Notes: generated by a model from the sequence alone, not told the origin. A DNA stretch of 34,613 nucleotides from Sedimentisphaerales bacterium (GCA_016928435.1 JAFGKT010000041.1:1-34613); one strand, 5' to 3'. Counted from the stretch's first letter, positions 25,256 to 34,237 are shown. Program-made: numbers and translations.

Positions 25256-25571
25256 ATATTTGCGCCACATACTTGATGAAATCAATTATCTGGAAAACAC
25301 CAGTGCGAATCTGGTACAGAAGCAGTTTCTTGATGATGAAACACTCAAACGATCTTTTGTCAGAAGCATCGAAATTATCGGTGAAGCTTCAAAAAAAATA
25401 CCGAACGACTTTCGGAGCAATCACCCTGAAGTCCCATGGAAGAAACTCGCAGGCATGCGCGACCACCTAATTCATGCCTACTTCGGCGTAGATTACACCA
25501 TCGTTTGGGATGTAGTCCGCAATAAACTGCCCGAACTAAAACAGCAGTTAAAGAGTATAATGAAAGCATAA
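25236..25571 (+). CDS. hepT: HepT-type HEPN toxin ribonuclease
   Basis: This 111-residue HEPN-domain protein has the catalytic RX4HXY motif (RDHLIHAY), the ribonuclease site of HepT toxins; the Tyr is the residue AMPylated by MntA in the characterised system. All key residues are present, so the toxin should be active when released. It overlaps mntA by 20 bases in another frame. The pair sits between leuD and leuB, an unusual place for a toxin-antitoxin module. Confidence 0.93.
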   Translation: MSHLPIEYLRHILDEINYLENTSANLVQKQFLDDETLKRSFVRSIEIIGEASKKIPNDFRSNHPEVPWKKLAGMRDHLIHAYFGVDYTIVWDVVRNKLPELKQQLKSIMKA

Positions 25572-25604
25572 ACCGAAAAAAAACGTATCCTATTAAAAAA
25601 ACTA

Positions 25605-25691
25605 AAATCCGCGTCAATCCGCGTAATCCGCGGTTGCTTTAAATCGTAACCAAAACATGCAAATAACTCCGCGTAATCAGCGGTTGCATTA
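25605..25691. repeat. TCCGCG-type repeats, copies 3 and 4
   Basis: Two copies lie in tandem: 25605-25641 (ATCCGCGTCAATCCGCG, then TAATCCGCGGTTGC) and 25666-25691 (ACTCCGCGTAATCAGCGGTT), just before leuB. Confidence 0.6.
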
Positions 25692-25721
25692 AAAATCGTA
25701 TTACAATAACGAAAGGAAACC

Positions 25722-26810
25722 ATGAAAACCCACAAAATCGCAGTAATGCCCGGCGACGGAACCGGCCCAGAAGTAACCGCCGAAGCTGTAAAAGTAATGC
25801 AGGTAGCAGCCCAAAAGTTCGGCTTCAAATACGAATCAACCAACTTCGACTTCGGCGGCGAACGTTATATGCGCACAGGAGAAACCCTGCCAGATAGCGG
25901 CGTAGAAGACCTCCGCAAGTTCGACGCCATCCTACTCGGCGCCATCGGCCATCCAGACGTCGCGCCCGGAATCCTCGAAAAAGGAATCCTACTCAAAGCC
26001 CGCTTCGAACTCGATCAATACATTAACCTGCGACCCGTCCGCCTTTTCCCAGGCGTCGAAACGCCCCTAAAGGACAAAGGCCCAGCTGAAATCGACTACG
26101 TCGTCATTCGCGAAAACACCGGCGACCAATACACCGGCGTAGGCGGAGTAAACCTCAAAGGAACACCAAACGAAGTAGCCGTCCAGTCTGCCGTATACAA
26201 TCGTTTCCAAGTGGACCGCGCCCTAAAATACGCCTTCGAATACACCCAAAAGCACGGCAAAAAGGCCCAAGGCAAAGGCAAGGAAAACACCCTCGGCCTG
26301 GTCGGCAAAACCAACGTCCTTACATTCATCTACGACCTATGGGAACGTGCCTTCCACGAAATGGGTAAAAAAGAATACCCCGAAATCCGCCGCGACTACT
26401 ACCACGTCGACGCCACCTGCATGTGGATGGTCAAAAGCCCTGAATGGTTCGACGTACTAGTAACCGGTAATATGTTCGGCGACATCATCACCGACCTCGG
26501 CGCAATAACCCAAGGCGGAATGGGACTCGCCGCCGGCGGTAACATCAACCCCGAAGGCGTCTCAATGTTCGAGCCCATCGGTGGTTCAGCTCCCAAGTAC
26601 ACCGGACAAGGCGTCATCAACCCTCTCGCAGCTATCTGTGCCATGGGCATGATGCTAGACACCCTAGGCGAAACCAAAGCCGCCCAGGCCGTCGAAGACG
26701 CCGTCAAGTTCGTCACCGCCAACAAAATGAAAAGCATGGCTGCCGGAAAAATGGGCTACTCAACCTCCGAAGTAGGTGACCTAGTCGCCCAAAAACTAGC
26801 CGACGCTTAA
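25722..26810 (+). CDS. leuB: 3-isopropylmalate dehydrogenase
   Basis: LeuB oxidises and decarboxylates 3-isopropylmalate to the keto precursor of leucine with NAD+. This 362-residue protein has the PGDGTGPEV opening, RENTGDQYTGVGG, the NMFGDIITDLGAITQGG metal-binding region with its Asp residues, and FEPIGGSAPKYTGQG of the NAD-binding site. It is a true family member in length. AAAGGA lies close to the ATG. It closes the leucine cluster. Isocitrate dehydrogenase and tartrate/malate dehydrogenases are related, but the neighbouring leuA, leuC and leuD favour LeuB. Confidence 0.93.
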   Translation: MKTHKIAVMPGDGTGPEVTAEAVKVMQVAAQKFGFKYESTNFDFGGERYMRTGETLPDSGVEDLRKFDAILLGAIGHPDVAPGILEKGILLKARFELDQYINLRPVRLFPGVETPLKDKGPAEIDYVVIRENTGDQYTGVGGVNLKGTPNEVAVQSAVYNRFQVDRALKYAFEYTQKHGKKAQGKGKENTLGLVGKTNVLTFIYDLWERAFHEMGKKEYPEIRRDYYHVDATCMWMVKSPEWFDVLVTGNMFGDIITDLGAITQGGMGLAAGGNINPEGVSMFEPIGGSAPKYTGQGVINPLAAICAMGMMLDTLGETKAAQAVEDAVKFVTANKMKSMAAGKMGYSTSEVGDLVAQKLADA

Positions 26811-26823
26811 TGTGTGCCGCATC

Positions 26824-26857
26824 GGGTGGCACCCTTTCACGCTAGTTAAAGGGTGAG
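26824..26857. repeat. CACCCTTT/AAAGGGTG hairpin repeat, copy 3
   Basis: GGGTGGCACCCTTTCACGCT, then AGTTAAAGGGTG. It lies right after leuB and is followed by a TTAGCCCCC hairpin. Confidence 0.55.
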
Positions 26858-26895
26858 AACCTCCCGCCGCTCACTACAATAAATCAATCCCCAAC

Positions 26896-26924
26896 GTTAG
26901 CCCCCGGGTCACATCCCGGGGGTT
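26896..26924. repeat. TTAGCCCCC hairpin repeat, copy 6
   Basis: CCCCCGGG pairs with CCCGGGGG downstream of leuB; it may help end the leucine transcript. Confidence 0.75.
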
Positions 26925-26975
26925 CTATCTCCCTGTGCCGCTCACATAACATTCTATGTAATTGTATTCTAAAAA

Positions 26976-27005
26976 ATTCCTTCGTGATCTTCGTGGTTAA
27001 AAATC
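26976..27005. repeat. TCCGCG-type repeat, variant copy 5
   Basis: The variant TTCCTTCGTGATCTTCGTGG, then TTAAAAAT, matches the TCCGCG family in layout. Confidence 0.45.
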
Positions 27006-27044
27006 CCCGACCGCACCCCACCATAAACCCATAAATAATATATC

Positions 27045-28130
27045 ATGCCCAACAAAACTCCATTCCACGATCTGCACCTCCAACGCGACGCCCAGATGAC
27101 CGAACACGCCGGCTGGACCATCCCCGACCACTTCGGCGACCCTCAAGCCGAACACCTCGCCTGCCGTCAGCACCTCGCCGTCTCCGACCTCAGCCACTGC
27201 TACCGCGTCCGCGTCTCAGGACCATACGCCGCTAAAACCCTCGACCAACTCCTAACCTGCGATATCACAGCACTGCCCGTCGAACGCCAATGTGCCGCCC
27301 TGCTCTGCAGCGAAGCCGGCAGCGTAATCGAAAAACTCCGCGTTCAACATCAAGACAAAGGATTCCTACTCATCGGCCACCCCCAAAATCACCAACGCGT
27401 TCTCAACATCCTCCAAGAAAACGCTCCACCCCATGGCATAACCATCACCGACGAAACCGCCAAAACCGCAATGGTATCCTTACAAGGCCCCCAAGCCCTC
27501 GAACTCCTCCGCGAAAAACTCCCCTTCGACCTAGGCCAAATGAACCCCGACGACGTAATTATCCAATCATATTTCTTTATGCGTTTCGTCATCTCTTTCA
27601 ACAACGATCAGCCCGAACCTGGCGCCGACCTAATCCTGCCCGCCAAAGCAGCCGGAATGGCCTGGGAAATGCTAAACAAGTATGGCGAAAGTTACGGTGC
27701 CAAAATCGTCGGCCTGCAAGCACAAAACTCCCTACGCGTCGAATCCGCTCTGCCCGCCCTCGACCACGAAATTAACGAATCTATCGACCCATTCACCGCC
27801 GGCCTTGCCCACCTCATCGACCTCAACAAACCCGACTTCCTCGGAGCCCCCGCCCTACGCGACATCCAAAAACAATCACCCCAACAGCAACTCGTCGGCT
27901 TACAACTCCCCAGCACCCCCCAAAACAATGAACCAATCCTAGCCGACCAAAACCAAATCGGACACATCACCAGCCATTGCTTCTCACCAACCCTTAACCA
28001 ACACATCGCACTGGCATACATCAACACCCCCGCCGCCCAACCAGGCCAAACCATCCAAACCCAAAACTCAAACCTAATCTGCACCATAACCCCCCTGCCA
28101 TTCGTAACCCCCGCAAAAACCAACTCATAA
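27045..28130 (+). CDS. GcvT-fold folate-binding protein
   Basis: This 361-residue protein has the length and domain order of the GcvT/YgfZ family: an N-terminal folate-binding domain (SDLSHCYRVRVSGPYA; LTCDITALP), the SLQGPQALELL segment, and the C-terminal NKPDFLGAPAL typical of the barrel domain. The family's usual TGE-type motif region is replaced by a divergent FNNDQPEPGADLILPA. No other glycine-cleavage gene is nearby, so a YgfZ-like role in Fe-S protein maintenance or another folate-dependent role is as likely as aminomethyl transfer. Such a role would suit neighbours such as LeuC and the radical SAM enzymes, but that is inference. The ribosome binding site is weak. Confidence 0.8.
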   Translation: MPNKTPFHDLHLQRDAQMTEHAGWTIPDHFGDPQAEHLACRQHLAVSDLSHCYRVRVSGPYAAKTLDQLLTCDITALPVERQCAALLCSEAGSVIEKLRVQHQDKGFLLIGHPQNHQRVLNILQENAPPHGITITDETAKTAMVSLQGPQALELLREKLPFDLGQMNPDDVIIQSYFFMRFVISFNNDQPEPGADLILPAKAAGMAWEMLNKYGESYGAKIVGLQAQNSLRVESALPALDHEINESIDPFTAGLAHLIDLNKPDFLGAPALRDIQKQSPQQQLVGLQLPSTPQNNEPILADQNQIGHITSHCFSPTLNQHIALAYINTPAAQPGQTIQTQNSNLICTITPLPFVTPAKTNS

Positions 28131-28169
28131 ACACATAACCAAATCACTTTTATTCCCAACACCCAATCA

Positions 28170-28197
28170 GAGCCCCAACCGTAAGCGGGGATTATCT
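28170..28197. repeat. Degenerate TTAGCCCCC-type hairpin
   Basis: AGCCCCAACCGTAAGCGGGG resembles the dispersed hairpin, with a shortened stem. Confidence 0.35.
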
Positions 28198-28286
28198 ATC
28201 CGTGTACACCCCACCCCAATATCACGCCCTCCTATCTACCCACCTAAACAAAACTTAACCACACACGCCGACTATCAGAGATTCGC

Positions 28287-28314
28287 TTGACGCCTGGCGT
28301 TTCTCCACCATAAT
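28287..28314 (+). promoter_or_regulatory. Promoter of kdsD
   Basis: TTGACG (28287-28292), a 16-base spacer and CATAAT (28309-28314) form a good sigma-70 promoter about 55 bases before the kdsD start. Confidence 0.7.
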
Positions 28315-28368
28315 AGTACTGAAATAATCGTTATTATTATTCTACACTTTCTTAATTTGGGCCTACCA

Positions 28369-29364
28369 ATGACCAGCCAACAACCAGAAACCCTCAAAGC
28401 CGCCCAAAAAATCATTCAACTCGAAGCCCAGGCCCTCCAGAAGCTCGCCGACCATCTCGACAACTCCTTCTGTGACGCCGCTCAGATGATATTCAACTGC
28501 ACCGGCGCCGTAGTTGTAAGCGGCGTAGGAAAAGCCGGCATCGTCGGACAAAAAATCTCCGCCACCCTCGCGTCAACCGGCACACCCAGCCATTTCCTCC
28601 ATCCTTCCGAAGCCATCCACGGAGACCTCGGCCGACTGCGCGACCAAGACATCGTCATCGTACTAAGCCACAGTGGAACCAGCGAAGAAATCGTCCGACT
28701 CATCGAACTGCTAAAACGCCTCGGCATACCAATGATCGCACTCACCGGCGGCAACGATTCACCCCTGGCCCAATACTCCAACGTCACCGTATCGCTCGGC
28801 CAACTAGAAGAAGTATGCCCCCTAGGCCTCGCACCCAGCACCAGCACAACGTGCATGCTCGCGCTCGGCGACGCTCTCGCGCTAACCGTCATGCAAATGA
28901 GAAACTTCCAAGCCGAAGATTACGCCCGATTCCACCCAGGCGGAGCGCTAGGCCGAAAACTCGTCACCGTCGAACAAGCCTCACTCTTCACCCACGACCA
29001 AAACCTCCCCACCGCATCCGACGCCGGCACCATCCAGCAAGCCCTCGACGAAGCCGAAGCCAAAACCAAACTGCGCCACGGCTGCATCCTCCTCATCGAT
29101 TCCCAAGGTAAACTTACAGGCCTGCTAACCGACGGAGACCTCCGCCGCGCCGTACGACAAAAAGGTTCAAACATCCTAAATACCCCCGTCGCCGACCTAA
29201 TGACCAAAAACCCAACCGTCGTCAAACCCGACACCCTCGCCAGCGAAGCAATGGATATCTTCCACAAACGCCGAATAGACGAAATCCCCGTCGTAAACAA
29301 CCAAAATAAACCCGTAGGAATCATCGACGTACAAGACGTCCTAGCCCTGAAAGTAATCCAGTAA
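28369..29364 (+). CDS. kdsD: D-arabinose 5-phosphate isomerase (KpsF/GutQ family)
   Basis: The enzyme converts ribulose 5-phosphate to arabinose 5-phosphate, the first step to Kdo of LPS. From ATG 28369 it has 331 residues; a TTG at 28357 is also in frame. The SIS domain (residues about 35-185) shows VVSGVGKAGIVGQKIS, SHSGTSEEIVRL and HPSEAIHGDLG, and ends with FHPGGALGRKL. Two CBS domains follow (GLLTDGDLRRAV and PVGIIDVQDVLAL). The order kdsD-kdsC-lptC-like matches the conserved LPS gene order. A clear promoter lies upstream. Confidence 0.95.
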   Translation: MTSQQPETLKAAQKIIQLEAQALQKLADHLDNSFCDAAQMIFNCTGAVVVSGVGKAGIVGQKISATLASTGTPSHFLHPSEAIHGDLGRLRDQDIVIVLSHSGTSEEIVRLIELLKRLGIPMIALTGGNDSPLAQYSNVTVSLGQLEEVCPLGLAPSTSTTCMLALGDALALTVMQMRNFQAEDYARFHPGGALGRKLVTVEQASLFTHDQNLPTASDAGTIQQALDEAEAKTKLRHGCILLIDSQGKLTGLLTDGDLRRAVRQKGSNILNTPVADLMTKNPTVVKPDTLASEAMDIFHKRRIDEIPVVNNQNKPVGIIDVQDVLALKVIQ

Positions 29365-29387
29365 TCCCGACAGCAGCTCTTCCGCCG

Positions 29388-29430
29388 GTTAGCCCCCAGG
29401 TTCATCCTGGGGGTTCGAACTCAATCTATT
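29388..29430. repeat. TTAGCCCCC hairpin repeat, copy 8
   Basis: GTTAGCCCCCAGGTTCATCC, then TGGGGGTTCGAACTC, between kdsD and kdsC. It is the best example of the T-arm-like tail GGTTCGAACTC. Confidence 0.7.
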
Positions 29431-29460
29431 ACAACGTAATCTGCGAAAAAGGAACCGACC

Positions 29461-29976
29461 TTGCCCTCTGACATCCAACAAATAAAAATGCTAGTCATGG
29501 ACGTCGACGGCGTACTAACCGACGGCGGAATAATCATCCACGACGACGGCTCAGAATCCAAATGCTTCAACGTCAAAGACGGCGCCTGGCTCCGAATCTG
29601 GCAAAGGCAAGGACTAAAAACCGCGATCATCACCGGACGACAGTGCCAAGCAGTAACCCATCGCGCCGAACAACTCGAAATTGACTTCGTCTATCAAAAA
29701 GCGCATAACAAACTCCAAGCACTAGACCAACTCGTCGAAGAATCAAAAATTCAACCACAAGAAATGGCCTACGTCGGCGATGACATGATGGACCTCCCCG
29801 TCCTCCGTCGAGTCGGTTTCGCCGCCGCCGTCGCCGACGCTCTACCAGCCGTAAAAACCGAAGCACAATTCGTCACCACCAAACCAGGCGGTAAAGGCGC
29901 CGTACAAGAAATCATCGAACACCTGCTACAACAAATGAACCTGATCGACGACGCACTAAAACGCTACCAATCGTAA
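29461..29976 (+). CDS. kdsC: 3-deoxy-manno-octulosonate-8-phosphate phosphatase
   Basis: KdsC removes phosphate from Kdo-8-P to give Kdo. The 171-residue protein is a cap-less HAD phosphatase with MDVDGVLTDG (nucleophile Asp14 and Asp16), ITGR, the lysine-containing region and GDDMMDLPVL. TTG 29461 is the start because AAAGGA lies seven bases upstream; the first in-frame ATG would cut into the strand before the catalytic Asp. It is 96 bases after kdsD. Confidence 0.95.
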   Translation: MPSDIQQIKMLVMDVDGVLTDGGIIIHDDGSESKCFNVKDGAWLRIWQRQGLKTAIITGRQCQAVTHRAEQLEIDFVYQKAHNKLQALDQLVEESKIQPQEMAYVGDDMMDLPVLRRVGFAAAVADALPAVKTEAQFVTTKPGGKGAVQEIIEHLLQQMNLIDDALKRYQS

Positions 29977-30014
29977 AAAAATATCACCATCTCCAAAGTC
30001 AATCGCAACCCAAC

Positions 30015-30056
30015 GTTAGCCCTCGAACTTTATGTTCGGGGGTCCAAACTCACTGT
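30015..30056. repeat. TTAGCCCCC hairpin repeat, copy 9
   Basis: GTTAGCCCTCGAACTTTATG, then TTCGGGGGTCCAAACTC, between kdsC and the lptC-like gene. It nearly equals the copy at 21594, with one stem substitution. Confidence 0.7.
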
Positions 30057-30090
30057 GATACACCTGTCCAATAAACCATAAAAACACCGA

Positions 30091-33000
30091 ATGAAAAAAA
30101 AGCTCCTGCTAGTTACTATATCAATGTTGGCTGTACTGCTGGTACTCTTTATCTACTGGCAGATCCGCGGCGATGACCAATCCGTCTCCCGCTCCCAGTC
30201 CGACATCCCTCTTATGTCTCCAACCGGCGACAGTCAACAGCCCGGCACCACACCACTCGACGCCGGTCCCGTACAGGTAGGCGAAATCCAAAGACCGCAC
30301 TTCATCGCCCGAGACGAACAAGGCAACATCGTCCGAGAGTTCGGATTCGAACAAAGACTCGGAACCGAACAAGACCGCCTCAGCATCTCTCAACCATGGA
30401 TGATACTTTATCAGAACGGCCAAATCATAGAAATGAACGCCGACTACGGACAAATCCCCGTGCAAAGCGCCGCCGGACAAGTACAAATTCCACCTACCGG
30501 CCTGCTCCAAGGCGACGTCACCATCCAAATCAACCGACCCAACCCAGATCAACCCGATGCGCCCAGCCGGTCCCAACTGCTTATCACCCTCGACCAGCTC
30601 CACTTCGACATGGAGGCTTCCGAGCTAACCGCGACCGGCCCCGTTAGCGTCCTCTCACCGCGCTTCACCATGGCTGGACAAGACCTCAACTTCAAATACG
30701 ACCAACTTGCCAACCGACTCCAACGACTGCAAATCCGACGAGTCCAACTCTTGCGCATCCGCGCCGACCAACTCTTTGCCGAACCAACCGCACCAACCGT
30801 CAACACCACCCAACCGCAAACCCCCCAGTCAACCACCACCGACACACCAACCACCGCTGCCCAAACCCAAACCCTTCCGTCAACCCCTGATATCATTACC
30901 TACCGCGCCAAACTCCACAACAACGTCGTCATAGATCGCGCCGATGAACAGCTCACCGCTAATGATAATGTCGAAATCGTTATAGCACTCGATAACACCG
31001 CTATCTCCCAATCTGCCGTCGATACCGCCACGCCTTCAACCACCGCCGTTACGCCCGCAGCCAACGCACCCATCGACCCCAACTCATCAGCCGCGCCGCA
31101 ATGGATCACTATCACCTTCAGCGGTCCGCTGGAAATCTACACCGAAGACTCCGCCGAAACCACACCTGACCAAATGCAATTGATCGCCCGAGGAACACCG
31201 GATGCGCCCGCTCGCCTAACCCGCGCCGGCCAAGATATCGTCGTCGCCGACACCATCGAATACAACCGCCAAACCCAGCGAATCGAGTTCTCCGCTCGAT
31301 TGACCGACCCTAACCAGCCCCTAGACCAACAGCAGCAGCTAAACCCCGTTTTTGTACAGCTCGATCCCCAATCGCAAATCGTCGCGCAAAACAGTATCAG
31401 CTTCGATCAAGCGTCAGGACTGGTCGCCATCGTAGGCCCCGGCAACTTCTCCCTCCAATCCGCCCAACAAACCTCCGCCGTCACCGGACAATACCAAGGC
31501 TCCATAAACATCCAACTCGACCCCTGCGCCCCCTCAGACCAAAACCTCGTCGGCGTCGCCGGTCGCCGACCACGCCAAATCGACTTCCTTGCACCGATCG
31601 CCATCCAAACCCCCGACCAAAACCTCCAAGCATCACAAGGCCGTATCACCTTCTTACCAACAACCACCTACGATCCCTGCGTCGCAATCGCCGACACCAT
31701 CCAAACCATCGAACTGCACGACCCCAATATGCACTCGCCCACCCAGCAGCAGCAATTCCATAGTCAATACCTCATCGCACAATTCGTCCCCGACAATACG
31801 GGCCGCACCACCCTCCAAACCATCACCGCCGACGGCGACATCTACGCCCAAGACCCAAACTATATCTTCCAAGCGTCGCAATCGCTCCTGCTAACCTTCG
31901 CGCCCCCTGCGCCCGCTATCCAAACTCCCGATACCCCCGAAACCCCAGCTTCGCCCGACACCATCGCCGCCGCTTTTGCTGACACCCAACTTCAGCACGT
32001 CAGCGCCCTCGGTTCTGATAACACCGTTATCCTGATCGACCGCCGCCGTAACTATCAAGTCCAAGGTCATCAGCTCGAAGCCGACGTAACCACCGGACTC
32101 TGGCAAATCTATGGCGAACCCGCCTCCATTCAAGGTATCGCCGAAGGTCAACTCCTCCAAGGCCCACTCATCACCCTCGATCAAATGACCCAGGAATGCA
32201 CCATCGAAGGGTCAGGCAATATCTCCGTAATGACCCAAACCGCACTCGACGGCCAACCATTGCCCCAACCCACACCCGTCAACATCGCCTGGCAAGACGG
32301 CGCCACCTACAACATCGCCCAACATAACGTCACCCTAAACGCCGTCACCCTAAACTCAGAGTCCGCCGACATGCTCACCCACCAAACCTATCAAATGACC
32401 TGCTCAATTCTAGACGTCGAACTCCAACCCAACGAACCCTGCCAGCCGGCCGCTCCTTCAGCCGACACAACATCCATCTTCTCTCAGCAAAGCAACATCA
32501 AAGTCCTATCCGCCCAAGGCCCCGATCTCCAACTAACCAGCCAAACCACCGACGCCGTCACCAACCAGCCAATCCGCCACATGCAGCTTAACGGCCAAGC
32601 CCTGCGATTCAACCAACTAACCGGCATTCTTCAAATACGAGGCCCAGGCACCGTCGAAATCCTCGACTATCGCCCCGCAACCCCAACACCCAACACCCAA
32701 ACCGAACCCCAAACAACCGCCTCCGTTGACACCGTCCTCAACAACGCCTTCGCCAACCAAGGACCAAACTACAACCTCGCTCGATTCAGCGAATGGCTCA
32801 CTTACGACCGCGACGCTTCCCAACTCACATTCACATCCCAAGTCAGCCTCGACCACCTGCCCTTAACCAGCAATTCCATTCCCACCGCCGCTCAAGCTCT
32901 TAACGTCGAAGGAATGACCCGACTCGATTGCCGCACCCTACAAATCACTCTCGATGAAACCGACAATCAGCCCGATCAGCCAAACGCCCCCGCGTCCTTA

Positions 33001-33249
33001 AACACCACACGCATCAGTCACCTCTTAGCCCAAGATGAAGTCTTCCTAGAAATCGTCAATCAAGGCCGTCATCATATTTTCGTCGCCGAATCCGCCGCCT
33101 ACGATAGCACCCTCCAAACCATATACTTCCAAGGCTCCGAACGCTTGCCCGTCAATTTCGACCAGATGCGATTCCTCAACGTCAACTACAACCTAACGAC
33201 CGGCAACTTCGAAGCCGTACCCTTCGGCACCAGCCAAATATCCCCATAA
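30091..33249 (+). CDS. Very large LptC/LptA-like (OstA-fold) envelope protein
   Basis: This is a 1052-residue protein with one N-terminal membrane segment (about residues 4-24, LLLVTISMLAVLLVLFIYW) and the rest presumably periplasmic. Segments such as LNFKYDQLANRLQRLQI, VVADTIEYNRQTQRIEF and LRFNQLTGILQIRGPG resemble repeats of the LptC/LptA (OstA) beta-jellyroll, which forms the bridge that carries LPS to the outer membrane. Pro/Thr/Gln-rich linkers separate the repeats. Following kdsD and kdsC, this is the position of lptC, but LptC is usually near 190 residues. The protein may combine LptC anchor and LptA bridge in one chain. No separate lptA or lptB follows in the window. The repeat count is uncertain. 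Confidence 0.7.
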   Translation: MKKKLLLVTISMLAVLLVLFIYWQIRGDDQSVSRSQSDIPLMSPTGDSQQPGTTPLDAGPVQVGEIQRPHFIARDEQGNIVREFGFEQRLGTEQDRLSISQPWMILYQNGQIIEMNADYGQIPVQSAAGQVQIPPTGLLQGDVTIQINRPNPDQPDAPSRSQLLITLDQLHFDMEASELTATGPVSVLSPRFTMAGQDLNFKYDQLANRLQRLQIRRVQLLRIRADQLFAEPTAPTVNTTQPQTPQSTTTDTPTTAAQTQTLPSTPDIITYRAKLHNNVVIDRADEQLTANDNVEIVIALDNTAISQSAVDTATPSTTAVTPAANAPIDPNSSAAPQWITITFSGPLEIYTEDSAETTPDQMQLIARGTPDAPARLTRAGQDIVVADTIEYNRQTQRIEFSARLTDPNQPLDQQQQLNPVFVQLDPQSQIVAQNSISFDQASGLVAIVGPGNFSLQSAQQTSAVTGQYQGSINIQLDPCAPSDQNLVGVAGRRPRQIDFLAPIAIQTPDQNLQASQGRITFLPTTTYDPCVAIADTIQTIELHDPNMHSPTQQQQFHSQYLIAQFVPDNTGRTTLQTITADGDIYAQDPNYIFQASQSLLLTFAPPAPAIQTPDTPETPASPDTIAAAFADTQLQHVSALGSDNTVILIDRRRNYQVQGHQLEADVTTGLWQIYGEPASIQGIAEGQLLQGPLITLDQMTQECTIEGSGNISVMTQTALDGQPLPQPTPVNIAWQDGATYNIAQHNVTLNAVTLNSESADMLTHQTYQMTCSILDVELQPNEPCQPAAPSADTTSIFSQQSNIKVLSAQGPDLQLTSQTTDAVTNQPIRHMQLNGQALRFNQLTGILQIRGPGTVEILDYRPATPTPNTQTEPQTTASVDTVLNNAFANQGPNYNLARFSEWLTYDRDASQLTFTSQVSLDHLPLTSNSIPTAAQALNVEGMTRLDCRTLQITLDETDNQPDQPNAPASLNTTRISHLLAQDEVFLEIVNQGRHHIFVAESAAYDSTLQTIYFQGSERLPVNFDQMRFLNVNYNLTTGNFEAVPFGTSQISP

Positions 33250-33387
33250 GTAACTGCCAATTATCCCATTAACTACCCTGTCCAAGCCACCACACAAACC
33301 ATCAACTCACACAATTTCACATATTGTGTATCATTTCTGTCCAGTATTAATCCCCTCTCCCAATAATTTTTTAACCACTTTTCTACA
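33250..33387. other. Intergenic sequence after the LptC-like gene
   Basis: I see no gene, repeat-family hairpin or terminator in this short stretch; with the broken frame beyond it, about 700 bases here lack an intact gene. Confidence 0.4.
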
Positions 33388-33859
33388 CTACCTTTTAAGC
33401 CACTGCACCACCACCTTATCCGTGTTAAAACCCACATTACGAGCAATTCGCACCACCCTAAACGCAACTGCCCAATCTTTGTTCTCGATAGAATAACGAT
33501 AAACCCCGTACTTGCCGAGCCGACCATGTTATTTTTTCCAGCAACTCCAAGTTGCCTTTTGGTCTATATGTGGAATAATTAAATAGATAGTTAATGGTGC
33601 GTATTTCATCCGCCAACGCTTTTTCGCTGTAAAACGAAATGTCAGTTCTAACGTTGAACTTCAAAATAGAAAACGAACTTTCAAACTGTAAACAATTTTT
33701 CGTGGACGTCCCGTCAATTCGCAAAGTATGTAGCATCGACAAAAAAACACCTTGCCTCTGGGAGATGTCAGAGAGAGTAGCAATCCACCAGCAAAGTTGC
33801 CCCGCCCACATGGGCCCGACAAAGTAGAATCCGTTTTCACGTACGCAACCTGGAAACAC
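33388..33859 (-). pseudogene. Frameshifted unidentified gene remnant
   Basis: One minus-strand frame reads plausibly from about 33740 to 33530 (SFSILKFNVRTDISFYSEKA, then RTINYLFNYSTYRPKGNLEL). Protein-like sequence continues in another frame (GRLGKYGVYRYSIENKDWA, then AFRVVRIARNVGFNTDKV) to a TAG at 33388-33390. The switch lies near 33505-33530, next to a run of six As. This suggests a decayed gene or a sequence error. I do not recognise the family. Confidence 0.4.
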
Positions 33860-33965
33860 AACTCAAGAAAAAAACATCACGACGTACTACCCGAGACCCG
33901 TCAACGCGAAACAAATCAATCAAAGCTTTACTCGTAAGTCAAACCATTATCAGGAGATCACTACC

Positions 33966-34211
33966 ATGAAAACCACAGACCAACGTAAGCAAGGGAAGCT
34001 GGAGAATACGAAAACATCCCCTTGCGGTGAGCCTGTGGAAGAATTCACCTGCCAAGGAGATCGCTGCCCAGTTCTCGACAAAGCACTTGTGCTGTTGCTC
34101 GACCGCGAAGAGTCTATACTGGGCGATATCGTCAAAGAGTGTAACGAGTTGGTCAGTCTAGCCAACGCCCAAGCCATGGAAATGGCCGACTACCTCGACG
34201 AACAAGCGTAA
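33966..34211 (+). CDS. Small conserved-looking protein of unknown function (81 aa)
   Basis: AGGAG lies nine bases before the ATG and a strong terminator lies 26 bases after the stop, so this is probably a real single-gene unit. The N-terminal half is polar (MKTTDQRKQGKLENTKTS) and includes three cysteines (SPCGEP, TCQGDRCPVLD). The C-terminal half is predicted to be helical and acidic (ALVLLLDREESILGDIVK, then NAQAMEMADYLDEQA). I do not recognise it. The cysteines could bind a metal. Confidence 0.6.
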   Translation: MKTTDQRKQGKLENTKTSPCGEPVEEFTCQGDRCPVLDKALVLLLDREESILGDIVKECNELVSLANAQAMEMADYLDEQA

Positions 34212-34237
34212 CCAACTCCAAAAACTCAAACCACACC

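Noticed and set aside
26824-26857. T-box element because of GGGTGGCACC
   Set aside because: The sequence follows leuB rather than preceding a gene set, forms a simple hairpin, and two copies lie at unrelated places; the T-box consensus is incomplete.
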